In this document: piece by piece, positions 23,948-35,957 of the stretch | Position numbering within the stretch: position 1 is the stretch's first letter | How the letters are laid out: the number at the start of each line of letters is the position of its first letter | NCBI GenBank assembly: GCA_019828545.1 | Contig: JACVRA010000238.1 | Location: 124,001 to 188,000, forward strand | Direction: 5' to 3' | DNA length: 64,000 nucleotides | Source: Paracamarosporium sp. OC-R06-R3 | Taxonomy: Eukaryota > Ascomycota > Dothideomycetes > Pleosporales > Didymosphaeriaceae | The notes under the pieces: model-generated | What the model saw: the letters and a program-made list of their open reading frames with translations, nothing else | Told to the model about the DNA's origin: nothing | Database searches by the model: none | Position numbers and translations under genes: made by a program

Positions 23948-26707
23948 GACTGGTGCGCCGCCTCCAGGATAGGTGCAGTAGAGACTGGTAGTATTCGGAG
24001 CAGGCAGGTCAGCAGGCCGAGAGTACGCTGATGACTGCGATCGGCGAGACCCTTTTCAAACGAGGCTGCATGGATCATAGTTGCATGTCCCGATTGTCCA
24101 GGCCCTCGTAGTTCTAGACTTTCCATGTTGTCTTCCATGGATCACGCTTGCACAACGCGGATGAGACATTGAATAGGTTTCCAGGCAATCATCGGCCGCA
24201 TTGTCCGTTTCTGTGCGACCGTCTATCCGAGTTCTCCATCTCAACGTTGTGGCACGCAATTGCATTTCGGCAGTTTGACATTCAAGGGCACCGTTGATGG
24301 GGGCATGTCTGGGGGTCCTAGAATTAACAAAAGCTACAACAAGGGCGACTTCACCAAGCATATACATGACTTACGGAATGTATAATGCCGGGAATTGTAG
24401 GAATCAAACTGTCGTTGTCTCGCAGTATCAAGCCCAGGATACCTTACACAGAGGAACGTGTCCCCTTAACCGATCACGAAAGCCTCCCTCCTGTTCTTAA
24501 TACCTACCTGCTGGTAACAAAATATGTGATTGTTGTGTGAGACTTCTTTGTGATAGAGAAAACGGTCCTTTAGCTTGTGACCGAGATAGACGTGTGTAAT
24601 GCTGAAGGGACCTCACAAGTACGAGTGACTTCAGAGATATCCGTTAAAGTGTGTTCGATAAAAGAGTGTATCTAATTGATAAAAAGGTATTCTGCACTGC
24701 AGCCTACCCATATCATTGAATTCCAAATCCACAGAATGACTGTACGACAATCGAGACAGTAACTTAGCATCTGAATATATCAAGATGACCCTTATGTCGC
24801 ACATCCTGCAGCTAGAAACCCCTTCATCTACCGCGACTAGCATTGAGTGCAAATCGCAAACTGATGCCCTATCATGCAAGCCTTTGCGTCTATGCAACGT
24901 CTCCACACACTGATTCACTTCATGCAAACTGGCCAGTCTTTAGGGAGAAAAAAAAAAGGAACCAAGGAACATTGTACTCAACTCACAGCCAGACTATAGC
25001 ACTACTCGATTGACAGCGGGAATTCGCATTTACGACATTTTCGTAGAACCATGCGAGGAACAGCCAGCAGGCGAATTCTACCACCGGGTGCATGTTCCAG
25101 CCTACCAGTAGTTTATGCTAGATGCATAGCAAGTTTTGCTATAGGTTATGTGCGAGTCTCGATGATCTGAACGCTTGCGCCGGGAGATCTCCCGTCTGCG
25201 GTGGCACTCCAAGTACAGGGAGCAGTGAAGAGAGGGTGAATAGGATACGGTCGGGTTGCTGCATGGAGGCTGTGCGTTCTCGAGCCGGACGAATACTCCG
25301 TACGAGATGCAGAGACTTGGATGCTTGGGCATGTTGGGTCGAAGGAGGCGCGGTCTAGTTCTTTGCTGGCACAAGGGCAGTGCTTCACGGCTCCTCCGTA
25401 CAAGGGATTTTGGCGAGCTTTCTTGTCGTCGTGGTTGCATGTACCCATGTACTCAGTCGATAACCTAGAGCACAAGAAGTTGGATGCCTGGTAGGATTCC
25501 CTCCATCGTCGCCGGCATGTGATCGTGATAGAGGACAACGACGACGATATCGATTGCGAAGAAGCGTGCTCGCGAGACGCCATCGACCCACACACATACA
25601 TTGTATCCTGCGTAGCACGATAAGACGGCTCGACCGTATACCGAATCCGTCAGGTGCCGTGTGTGCATCCTCCGTCTCTTCTCCTTGTACACCCACCGAC
25701 CCACAAGCCTCATCACCCGTACCTACACGCTAGCCTCCTCTTCCAAGTCCTCCGCCTTACACAATCATTTGTCAGTGACATTCGCATCGCACAAGAGCGG
25801 CGTTCGCACGCTTTTATCCACTTCAGCCGCCTGAGCCTAGATCGCGCCTGCTTCCTAAGCTACCAATTGGTCGGTGGGTGGACATGGATATATACGCGTA
25901 CATTAGCGATGTCGGTACTTGAAGGAGAGCGCCTGGTACGTGTGATGTCAAGTCGTTTATTGTAGGGTGGTAGCGAGACGGTGTGACACAGTACGCTTGT
26001 GGGGTTCATTTGGGACATATTGAATACGGGTAAGCTTTGTGGGGAAGTAGATTGAAGCGGTGCATTCGAACCATGTGGTGAGGTGCATGCGTTAGCGAGA
26101 GAGTAGGGCGAGGCGTTGGGTTTGGCAGGGTTGTGGCATGGGTGTGGAATCGAGAGTGGATGGCCGGAATAGGAAATCGACGATGACGGGTGGCGATCGT
26201 GCTTGGCTGCAATTTGGAGTTGAGGCGCTGCCTTGGAATGAGTAGTTTGTGCAGGCATGTGGGCGCTCGTGGAGTATTGGTTATGTGCTCAGATATTGCA
26301 GCGATCGTGTGTGTACCACGGTGTCAAGCAAAGCCCACCGCTCCTACCGCGGTGTTGCATGCATTGTCTGTTGAACGTCGGCTAGGACAGTAGTACATTG
26401 CATGTTGGGCGCGAAGAGTGCCCTTGTCGACGTAGGAAGAGCAACTCATGGCACCTTCTTCTGATGCAATGCCCACATGCAAGCTTGATTGCCCAGACAT
26501 CCCACGCCCAGCGCCTACACTTGATACACTGGTACCTCCGAAAAGTACCTTCCACGGGCGCACCTCGCTCCGAAGCAACAGCCCACGTAGCGTATACTCC
26601 TACAGCACGCCTGGAAACACCCACAGACCCCACCCTCGCATCCCTCACGCACCATGCCGATACCAACTTCCAAAAGCGCACTTGCATAGAAACCAGGAGC
26701 CTTGGAT

Positions 26708-26941
26708 CTAGATTGCCTGCTCCTTCCGACGCTGGCGCTGATCGGACATTGGCGAGGCTGCGCCACGTCCACGCTTGATCTCCGTTCCATCGCGCCTGTG
26801 CTTGGGTCTGCGTTGCTGATCATCGAGGCTTGTTTCTCGCGCGCGTTGGACGCCGTGCTGCGCGCTGGCGTTGGATTTTTTGTCCGGAGTCAGCATTCTA
26901 TTAAGTGGGCGGACTTTTGGACTCGGTGGGGTTGTGGCCAT
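26708..26941 (-). CDS. possible small basic protein
   Basis: An ATG-initiated open frame of 77 residues with a Pro/Ser-rich start (MATTPPSPKVRPLNRM) and a strongly basic, Gln-rich remainder (QQRRPKHRRDG, SDQRQRRKEQAI). Composition looks like a short disordered nuclear or nucleic-acid-binding protein, but no family is recognised and length alone gives little support. Confidence 0.25.
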   Translation of the reverse strand: MATTPPSPKVRPLNRMLTPDKKSNASAQHGVQRARETSLDDQQRRPKHRRDGTEIKRGRGAASPMSDQRQRRKEQAI

Positions 26942-27345
26942 GGTGGAGCTCCGGAGTCCTAAAGTAGAGAATGGACAAGTCAACCATGCAAACACACAAT
27001 TATGAAGACACCAAGATGTGAGTATCGGCTGTGAAGCCACGTAGATTGCTCGGGATATGCCGCGTCCGTCTATCTAGACATCTCTTCTTGCGCCCTATCC
27101 TTTCCCAACCCAGCCCCCCTTTACCACCCTGCCGTCCCCAGGGTTCCCTTTGAATTCTCAACAAGACGGTCCAAAACGGTGTAGATGCGAAGGAAGGTAC
27201 GAAGTTTATACAAGAAAGAGAAAAGCGAGCATAGACAGATAGAACAACATCATTAAATCCCAGCAGATAGAGCGCTATGTTATCACCGTGACTTGAATAT
27301 ATGCAGCCAGCAAGTCAGGGTAGAAGGATGGAAGAGCAGCGCATC

Positions 27346-27373
27346 GCGATGCGATGCGATACGATGCGATGCG
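27346..27373. repeat. GCGAT short tandem repeat
   Basis: About five and a half units of GCGAT, with one A substitution, lie 36 bp beyond the stop codon of the ferric reductase, probably in its 3' UTR. Confidence 0.75.
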
Positions 27374-27408
27374 GGTCGTTAGGTTGAGCAACCATGTAGA
27401 TGAGGCGT

Positions 27409-29379
27409 TTACCAAGAGAACGACTCCTCGCGGAAGTCGACATTCCACTGCGTCTCGCGCTGGCGCACCGCGCGGCGGAGTTCGTCAGCGAGCGCACCTG
27501 TTCCGCAGGTCGTGACGCATGCGGAGCCGATGCCCTCCATCATCTCTTGGTCGATGAGTGCTTGTACGTTGGGTCGGCCAGGGAACATTTGCACGCTGGA
27601 CGAGGGCGAGTGGATCTCCTTGGTGCTGCGAGGCCTCGTGACAAAGAGGAGGATCTTGAGAATCTCGCGACGGCGCGGCATGGACAGGATGTGCGTCATC
27701 CACGTGCGGATCCACTCGAGGTGCTCCGGAGATTGGATGATCCAGACCAGGGTCAGCCTTCGGGTGGCGGTGGTACCGTTGGCGTAAGCAGCGACGATTT
27801 CGCGAACCTGAGGAACTTGATGCGTGATACCGATACCAGCAGCCCAAAGCATGACTGTGCCGTAGGAGCTGAGATCCTCACCACCTGCGATATGACGTTA
27901 GCATATGTCGAGTGTTGAAGGTAGATTGCTTAATATAGCAGAAATTGAATGTGGGAAGCAAGGTTCGGCACTCACCATAGGGCCCCTCGACAAATGCCGT
28001 GGTTGTGAACTTGCCGGCAGCCGAGAGATCGGCTTTCTTATACAGCTTCTCGGTGAAACCAGTGCGTCGGCGAATGATGTACGACATGCTCGTTTTGCGG
28101 GCTTCCAGTATATCTTGGCGGTTCATGGGAAGGCCCTTCTCGTCAGCAACCATGTTGGTGATGTTGAGGTCCTCCTCCTCTTCACTCCAAGCGACCGAGA
28201 ATGGGTGGTTGGTCCAGAGTCCGACAGATGGGATGTAGAGGTAAGCGTGCTGGCCAGGGCGGAAGGTCCAGGGGCGTGCCATGCGCACTGTAACGCGAAG
28301 GGCATCGCCAGGAAGAACCTCAATATCGGCCTGGGTACCACCGTTTCCAACATTACCCTTGATGAGGCGGAAGAGACGCCACACGCGCTGCAATTGTTAG
28401 TTACGTCTTCCTCAATGGTTGATTGCACGTACCTCCATGACCCAGAGGGCAACAACACCGTACATCATTCGCTGGTGCTTCATGCCGTCCAAGTGAACCC
28501 AGACGCCGCCGACAGCGACAGCTGCGGCGATAATGTGGCCGTGCAAGAAAACCTCGTAGAAGGAGTGTCTCACTGGAGACGGAGATTGGATCAAGAGGAA
28601 CACAAAAGCTACCGTGCCAATGAAACCAGTCATGATGAAAGTGCTACCAGTGATCGATGCTTGAACAGCCATCCATCCCTCTGTGCTCCGTTAGTCAATG
28701 CTCGAAATGAGGTGCTGCGAAACTTACTAGTCATGACCTTGCTGGCCATCCAGGCAACGGTATGCGCAACCGCTTCAAGGACAACAATGCGTCCGAACCA
28801 ACGGTGGATCAGGTTCATTGTGTCGAAGGAGATGCCAGTAAGCTTGATGACGGGGTTGTTGCGTCCAGCGAGAAGGAACAGAGGAATCATATTGATGACA
28901 GCCATGACACCAGTGCGGTTACGCAATTCACCAGCGGCGGCTGAGTAGCTCTGGCTCCAGTCGATCTTCCATACGCTCAAACCAACGTTGGTAGCAAAGT
29001 AGCCAACGAGCATGAAGGTTTGCAAACGGCTGGGCAGGGTTCCAACGTTGATGGCGGTCGACAGTTTGAACTCGCGGTGGTGGCGGGTGCGGAAGAGAGG
29101 TGCATCGAGACAGTGCTTCCTGAAGGTGGCGAACCAGGCATTGGGCGTAGCGAAATACCTCTGGGATTCATTGTTGAGGCAGGCCAGCGTGCGTAGGTAC
29201 TTGGAGAAGTGGAAGATGACCTGGTAGATGAAGAAGGTGCCGACGAAAGCGACCCAGATCCAGCCAAGGTAGTGCATCACGTTCATGTTCTCGATGGGAG
29301 CGGAAGGGTCCTCATCATGTCCACCGCCGCTTCTCCGTGCGAGGGTGTCCATCATGGCGTTGGCGACAGGCGAAGCCAT
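27409..29379 (-). CDS. FRE-family ferric-chelate reductase
   Basis: Four exons, 29379-28728, 28680-28433, 28387-27976 and 27884-27409 (introns 47, 45 and 91 nt), give 595 residues. It transfers electrons from cytosolic NADPH through FAD and two hemes across a membrane to reduce Fe(III) or Cu(II). The ferric-reductase membrane domain (about 110-290) contains two pairs of His spaced by 14: His192/His206 and His266/His280, the expected bis-heme ligands. FAD binding is marked by RPGQH and HPFSVAW (361-367), NADPH binding by the Gly-rich AAGIGITHQVP and the C-terminal TTCGTGAL. There is no cleavable signal peptide; an N-terminal TM (about 38-55) anchors it. A metabolite-transport partner is not adjacent. 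An iron-responsive GATA site was not established. Confidence 0.92.
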
Positions 29380-32300
29380 TGTGCAGTGGAGGAGATCAAC
29401 GAAAGAGAGGTTCAGGCCCAGTCGGTTGAAGACTCAGTGCGTGATGGTGGGTACCAGGGTAGCGGCCAGTAGCAGTCTTATGGAGCCGTGACGGCTGTCA
29501 CAGGGAAAGGATTGACAAATATGTATAGCGAGCGGTATCTGCCTTGACCAGCAATTGACAGATGTGGGTAGGGCGACAGACGGCGGGTCCCAAATTGGCG
29601 GGGAGAGCAAGACCAGGGCGTGCGGTCGGTTGAGTTGTTGATGCTCCTTGTTTTGGCAGACCAGGCCGGGGTTCAGATGCAGGCTGCAAGAAGGTTGATG
29701 GGCGCGTGGGAGGCCAGAATAGGCGGGTTAATCTGGAGGCACGCAAGGGGCAGCCGTGGTTGCAGGTGACCTGGGGTTGTGCAAAAAGGCAGCAGACGGG
29801 GTGAACAGGCTGTCGAGGGAGCGGCCACCAGGGTTGCAGGTGAAGAGCCGGCGGGCAAAGGAGTGTGGGACGCAACGGCGTAGGAGCAGAAGGGAACAGG
29901 CGGCAAAAGAGCGACTTGGGCGAGGCGAGCTGTACAAGTAGGAGAGAGGAAGGAAAAGCGGGCGCGCGGTGGCTACGAGTTTGATTGTCGCGGGCCCTCA
30001 GTGCATGACGGCCAGCGACTGGGGAGGCGAGCGGCAGGGGTTGCTAGCGAGCGGAGCCCTCAGGCCTCGACAGCGGCTCGCCATTCGCACTGGGCGGACG
30101 CTGAAACGGGGGCTCGCAGCCACAGCGGACGGCGCTCCCATTCCAAACGCCCGCTCCGAACCACGTCCCTACGAATCTCCTGCCTCGCGCAAGCCCTCGC
30201 TCTCGTCCAGACTCCACTGGCCCGGCGTCAGGCGCATGGTGGCGGCGCGACACCTGCCCCGTGGGCCGCCTCCCCTGCCCTGAGCCCACGACGACACCCA
30301 CCGCATCTCAACGCGACCCGCTGTCAGTGGTGATGCTGAGCATGGACGTGAAACGAGATGACGATGCCCGCTCATGCACCCGAATCTTCGACACGTGCAA
30401 GTCCTTTCGTTGGTGGAATCCTGTGCGTTGACCTCTGCTCGCGTTAACCTGCACTCCTCTGCTCTAGGCAATACACTCAGTATCATTAGGCCCCTTGTCC
30501 CATCCAAACCATCAGACCCACAACCGCCAGCGTCCCGAGCCTGCCCACCTGCTCGCTGCAGAACCGCCCATGCCTTGCCGTGAAACGGGCTCCCTTCGTC
30601 ATCAGCGGTTCTCTTGTCGCACCAGATCCTCTCCGAGATCCAACCTTGACGCTCCCATGGGCATGAGTGAAGCTGAGTTTGTCAGGCGCCTCTTAGAAAC
30701 GGTGCCTGTTTACCAGTCCGCGACATGCAAACACCGGCTAGGTGCACACTGTCTTGGATGTGCGTCCCCACGCTGCCGATAGTGACATCGGCTCACCCGT
30801 CGAATCTGCCCATGGTCACAGAAGCTTCAAGCAGGCGCCCCTGTACGACGTGGGTGCTGCATCGATTGCGCTACGGAATGCGTGCCTACGTTGGGCCATT
30901 GCCCAGACCGCGAGAAAGAATGCTGCCAGCATCAACATCCATCCAGACCGATGATGTAGTAGTGGCTTGCTTCCAGAAACCGTTTGGCAAGCTGCACCCA
31001 TCTCGAGACGATAATAACATCAATAAGTCACGATAAGTCAGGGCCGGTGAACAGCAACGTCGGCGCCCAATCAGCTGCGGCCCAGCAGGGCTATTTCTCC
31101 GCAATTCGCTACCGCAAGCCACAGTCAAAGCTGTCAATTTCCCTCTGTAATTGCCAAATTAGCCTGGAAGCAAGACGCCAGATGGACCGCATCCTAACGA
31201 CGCTACACGGCAGCCGCAATCTATTTTACAAGCTTGACATCCGAGTGGAATCTGGGGTAAGATTGCTCTGTTTTCGCCGGCGAGATCATTACCCTGCCCA
31301 TGATGACTCCCATCCTGCGCCTCCGGAATCTCACAGTCGTGTCGTTCTCCGCACCCGCAGATGCCTATAGCATCATCACTTGACACTGCCTCCGAATAAT
31401 TGGATCCTGAGGATGGGGCTTGGATTTATTTCGTTTCCGACTCCGACAGCTCCCAAGCAAAGACAAGCTCGCAGCGCATAACGCAGCAGCGATCATACTG
31501 GTCGCGCGTTTCAACCAAATTGACGGCGGCAGCGCTGAGCCCCACGGCCTACCAGCTTCTTCGTTTCGAGGCGACGAGGCCTCAAACCGGAGAGCACACG
31601 TACCAGTCACTCCCAGCACTGTATTTCTCCGCGACGGAACGCGTTGTCACTACAGTGATGCCATTTGCACCGCTGCGGCGGTGTCTGGCGCCATCTGTTT
31701 ACCTTCCGTAGCTGACGGTTTGGATACGGAGCAGGCGAGCCGATCGTCAAAATTTCCAAGGCGGAAAGTCCCCCGTCGGTCGTCAGCCGGCCTCACTCAT
31801 GACAATCTCCTTTTTTTTTCTCGCGCGCTACTGACCATCATTTGAGCTGGATATGATGTAATTATCCCTTTCTTTTCTGCGCAGACCGTTGGAAGAAGAA
31901 CCATTCTGTTTCTACAGTGACAATAACATTCCCCGGCCCCAACGCGATGGATCCTTGCGCATTCCAACTCCCGATCAGATTGTACCAAGGAAGTGGAGCA
32001 AAGGTTAAACCCACGTCTTCGGACGCTTACTACGCGTATAATAATCTGCCATCAGCGATTGCGCACTCGGAGATCTCTGTCACTGCGGAGTGATCATAGG
32101 CAGGCCTCAAAACAGAAGTTAGTGCACGCGCACGGTGCGGCTCTATCTCTTAACTGGATAGGCAGGAGCAAGCATTCAGGATCGCACGCCAGCTCTACCA
32201 TGCTTTACGATCACGTGGTTTGCTATTATTGAATGGTTTACTTGAATGGACTGACATGGCCCAAGAGTGTGTTTGGATGTCTTGCTGTAGCCTGTGTGCA

Positions 32301-33122
32301 GTGTGATGTTCGACCCTAGCGTCAAAAGATTGGGTTTCGCGCTATAGCAGACCGTTGGTATAGTCAAGAAGCTACTTTCCATAGCATCAGTGCTCGAAAC
32401 CAAAACACAAGCAGAGCGCATACAGATCACACTTCCATGATACCTATTCACTAAACCATTCACCTACAGGGAAGAAAAAGGCGGTCAGCGGAGCACTCTT
32501 ATAGAACAGGGCGCCTGGCAGACCTTTCAAGCTCAAGCAGGTGTTTGAAGTGCCAGCTGCTGGCGACTGTCAAATCTCCGCGAAACGTGGAGATTGTCGT
32601 ATCGCGTACATATATCTTGTAAAGGCTAGCTACGTTCCGTGAATACATACTGCCATTATTCGAATTATAGATATTCTTGCTGCAGGATAGATTCTAATGT
32701 TTTTTCTGTAACTGCATGATTGGAACGGTACCTAAGTACCATTTCAAGAGCTCCTGAGGGTTGGATGTAGAAGACTAGTGATGATGGCTGCTATCGTGCG
32801 AGCGCACGAGTGAAACGAGCTTTTCTATTGTTTCAAAACCTGTTAACGATTGGCTGCTAGAACTGCAGAAATAATGGATATTTGAGGGCCGTTTCAAAGT
32901 TTTCTAAGGGTCGAATGCCTGAGGCTGAAGCGTGGCCAAGACACATCATGTGATCTCGCACTGCGCCATTCCAAATACGGCGATCTAGTTGCACCGACCG
33001 CCGATGTTTGTCAACATCGATATTGTCGCGACAACAAGACGCTCAATGTCTCCTATACTTTTAATGCAACAGTTACCGTCGCATCCGTACATCCTATCAC
33101 TTTAAGATATATTTACGCCACA
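29380..33122. other. long gene-free region upstream of the ferric reductase
   Basis: About 3.7 kb without a convincing gene. The first kilobase is GC-rich with repeated motifs around CAGGTTGCAGGTGA-like words at 29690-29850; the last kilobase (32.2-33.1 kb) is AT-richer. Open frames present overlap on both strands and lack domains. It may contain a non-coding transcript or a long regulatory region, but nothing is demonstrable. Confidence 0.5.
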
Positions 33123-35957
33123 ATGGCTTCGAGCGACGATTTAGCATGGAATACGACGCGCTGCAACCGCCTCCTGCGCCCTTTGTCCACCAAGCTTGCG
33201 AAGCTTCGCAAGGAACTCGAGCGACCACGGAGCTCCCACGAAGACCGAAGAAGCTCTGCCGCAGCGTTTGCACTTAAGGCCTCGTCACGAAAATCGATCA
33301 GTGTCCTCCAAAACACACGCAAGCCCCGCGGGTTCGAGAAATACAAAGACCCGGATTGGGTGCCCGATGCTGGGTCAGGAGGCGCAAGCAAGAAGACATA
33401 CGGAGGTAGAGGAATAAAGAAGGCTTCATCACAAACGAACTGGAACAACCGAACCGATGCTCGTCCAGGTGCCATCGCTTTCACGCCTTTGGTTGCACGC
33501 ACTGGAAACCGCCTCCAGGACAGTCCGCAGCTCCAAGTCTCGCCCTTGAGGAGACACCCAAGATATGGAGGGCCTTTGCTTGCCAAGGCCAACGTTCAAG
33601 AGCTCAAGACACAGATGCCGGCGGAACTTGGAAACCTGGTGAAGGGTATGTCTGAGGCATACGCCAATCTCTTACAAGCGACGAACATGGGCGGTGAGAA
33701 GAGGTGGAACGGCACGAGATCACTGTATAGTGCTTGTCTACGGAAGCTGCCACAATACATTGAGTTGGAAGAGTACTACGCGGCGCTTGACGAGGAAGAT
33801 GAGCATGAGGATGATGACACAGACGTCTCCCAGGAAGTCTATTCCTATCTTGAGCAGCTTTATGAGACACTACCGGGCCAGGGCTGGCGGGGGTTCAAGC
33901 AGGTGGTACGAGCACATGGCACCCAGCTTTTGTGTGACGCACTTGGGGACCAAATACTTGGTTTAGAGACTCTGCACCTCCTCGTCGTGCACTGTCTTAA
34001 TGCGTCCGCTTGGGACGAGGCAGAGAAATTCTTGGGGTCTTTTTTGCCCTGTTTGAAGCCTTTGCCTATGCCAAACACGCTTCATGCCAATCTCTTCGAC
34101 GAACAGCGTTCGCTCTACATGTGGATGGTGAAGGACTTTGTAGCACGCACCGGCCGATACCGCTTTCTCTACGACCAGCTGGAGTATATGATATCACAGG
34201 AGCTCCTTCCTTTGGAGTGGCTAGCGACCGAGTGCATGCGTCCGGTTTGGGACCGTCTGGTACGCAGCCTGTCTGACGGTGACCAGCGAAGCTCAGCAAG
34301 TGCTTTCCGCTTTTTGCAGACCGCCACATGTGCTGGCATAGGCCTTCCAGATGAGAGCTTGTTTGAAGCGGGTGAAATTGATACTGTTGCGCGACAGCTG
34401 AAACCATCGTCAAGACAGGAATTCCGAGATGCACTGGATACGACCTTTTCGAGTTTGCTCACCGTATTCTGCAGCATAGCGCTCATCAATCAATACCGCG
34501 AAGAGCCTGCTGGTGAGCTCACTGTACGAAGAGTCGTCTGGGCCCTTGACTCGATAGTCATTGGCTTATTGAAACGGAAAGACATTCTAGATGACCTAGC
34601 CCTGCTCGGTCCGCTACAAGAGAACATGCAATTGTTCGCTCAACGTGCAGTGTGGGCTGTTTTTGCTTCCTTCCTCCTCCATCTGGAAGGCTGCCAACAG
34701 GACTCAAACCTGCTTTCACTCGATGTTGCCACGGCCGGAGGTGCGATTACCTGGATTATATCTCAATATGCTTCCAAACATATTGATAATTCTGAATTAC
34801 TAGGCACGCTGCCTGCATTTGTGTCAGCTGCCGCCCGCGGCACCGGCAGGATCTGGAAGGACGATGGGTTTGACCAGATTCAGCGGCTTGTGCAGGGGAT
34901 GTTGTCCGTCTCCGGCCTGCGCCTTCCACATAAGCTGTGGACAATGAAACGGCTGGCATTGGAGTCGGTCATGGATTTTGCCCAAAGCACCAATGAAGCC
35001 CATCACATGGCATATGCCCGTGAGGTGGAACAATCGATGCGGCTAAAAGGCCATGTGGTGTTTGCCCCGACGCCCCAGAAGAATGACTCGCCGTCTGCCG
35101 TCGGCGGGTTCAGATGGGAAGAGGGCATTGGAGAGTGGGTAACATGCACGCCGTTTACGAAGGAGAGTGTGAAGCGTGTCTCACGGAAACCGGTGCCTGT
35201 GTTGCAGCTATTGCCTACCCCTGAAGCATCCGATCACGAAGGCGAAGATGGTGAAACGAATCAGTCGATAACTGTAGCCCCGACCTCTTTCGACAACATC
35301 TCCGCGTGGGAAGCTCTGGCCGATGAAGAAGATGCAGACGATCACATCCCTCAATCTTCTCCGATAAAGAAAACCGCGCGACGCTCAACCTCCTCGCTCG
35401 GGAAGCGCACCCGCGCGTCTTCGCCCATGGTAGTCATCCCTGCTAAGTGCACGACGGTGACGCCACCAGACACACCTATCCTCTTCTTCTCGGAAGAAGA
35501 GTTGGAGCAATCAGACGATACACCTCGAAGATCTAGGCGCTCCGGGAAGGGAATTTACACTACCGCCTCGATGCTCCGCTCCCAACGACCACGCTCCTCG
35601 CTCGATAGGGGTCTGAGGAATCTCAAGCGTAGAACGTACGAAGAGACCAAGAGCCTTGATCAGGACCTTATTGAGAGCAGCGGAAGCGAAGATGAACCTC
35701 ATCTTCGCACCTCATTCCTGTCTAGCTCGTCGATTAGGACTCAGAGCCTGCCAATGCGAACCGCGCGTTCGATGTCTTCAATGGGACAGAGTAAGAAACG
35801 ATCCAGAGCCAACGAGGATGGGTGCAAGGAGGACAAGGTACCTACACTAAAGAGACGGAGGAGCGGGAGACAGACTGCGAAGGGAGTAAAGGAATGGTGG
35901 AAGGTCGATGGTGGTGTCATAAGTACGGAGGGGAGCGACGATGAGCTGCTTGTTTGA
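33123..35957 (+). CDS. large hypothetical protein, probably nuclear
   Basis: Intronless 944-residue frame beginning with an ATG at 33123. The N-terminus has a compact basic-hydrophobic helix (NRLLRPLSTKLAKLRKELE) followed by a disordered basic stretch. Residues about 150-640 look globular and alpha-helical with regular Leu/Trp spacing, suggesting a helical-repeat fold. The last 270 residues are disordered, rich in Ser/Arg/Glu with several basic clusters (KKTARRSTSSLGKRTRASS, RRSRRSGKG, KKRSRANEDG, KRRRSGRQ) that look like nuclear localisation signals, and end in an acidic tail. I do not recognise the family; a chromosome or cell-cycle role is only a guess. Confidence 0.8.
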   Translation: MASSDDLAWNTTRCNRLLRPLSTKLAKLRKELERPRSSHEDRRSSAAAFALKASSRKSISVLQNTRKPRGFEKYKDPDWVPDAGSGGASKKTYGGRGIKKASSQTNWNNRTDARPGAIAFTPLVARTGNRLQDSPQLQVSPLRRHPRYGGPLLAKANVQELKTQMPAELGNLVKGMSEAYANLLQATNMGGEKRWNGTRSLYSACLRKLPQYIELEEYYAALDEEDEHEDDDTDVSQEVYSYLEQLYETLPGQGWRGFKQVVRAHGTQLLCDALGDQILGLETLHLLVVHCLNASAWDEAEKFLGSFLPCLKPLPMPNTLHANLFDEQRSLYMWMVKDFVARTGRYRFLYDQLEYMISQELLPLEWLATECMRPVWDRLVRSLSDGDQRSSASAFRFLQTATCAGIGLPDESLFEAGEIDTVARQLKPSSRQEFRDALDTTFSSLLTVFCSIALINQYREEPAGELTVRRVVWALDSIVIGLLKRKDILDDLALLGPLQENMQLFAQRAVWAVFASFLLHLEGCQQDSNLLSLDVATAGGAITWIISQYASKHIDNSELLGTLPAFVSAAARGTGRIWKDDGFDQIQRLVQGMLSVSGLRLPHKLWTMKRLALESVMDFAQSTNEAHHMAYAREVEQSMRLKGHVVFAPTPQKNDSPSAVGGFRWEEGIGEWVTCTPFTKESVKRVSRKPVPVLQLLPTPEASDHEGEDGETNQSITVAPTSFDNISAWEALADEEDADDHIPQSSPIKKTARRSTSSLGKRTRASSPMVVIPAKCTTVTPPDTPILFFSEEELEQSDDTPRRSRRSGKGIYTTASMLRSQRPRSSLDRGLRNLKRRTYEETKSLDQDLIESSGSEDEPHLRTSFLSSSSIRTQSLPMRTARSMSSMGQSKKRSRANEDGCKEDKVPTLKRRRSGRQTAKGVKEWWKVDGGVISTEGSDDELLV

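Larger units (their letters stand above)
23948..27408. other. gene-poor region
   Basis: About 3.5 kb between the Nudix gene and the ferric reductase. Most open frames here overlap each other on both strands without domains or convincing codon use. The only candidate is a 77-residue basic open frame at 26708-26941, listed separately. Confidence 0.5.

Noticed and set aside
27346..27373. Possible CRISPR-like or telomeric repeat
   Set aside because: It is a short uninterrupted GCGAT microsatellite without spacers and does not match telomeric units.
27905..28948. 347-codon plus-strand open frame
   Set aside because: Antisense to ferric reductase exons 1-3 and reads through their introns; no family similarity.
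32281..32330. Possible tRNA B-box-like GTTCGACCC
   Set aside because: No acceptor, D or anticodon stems can be paired around it.
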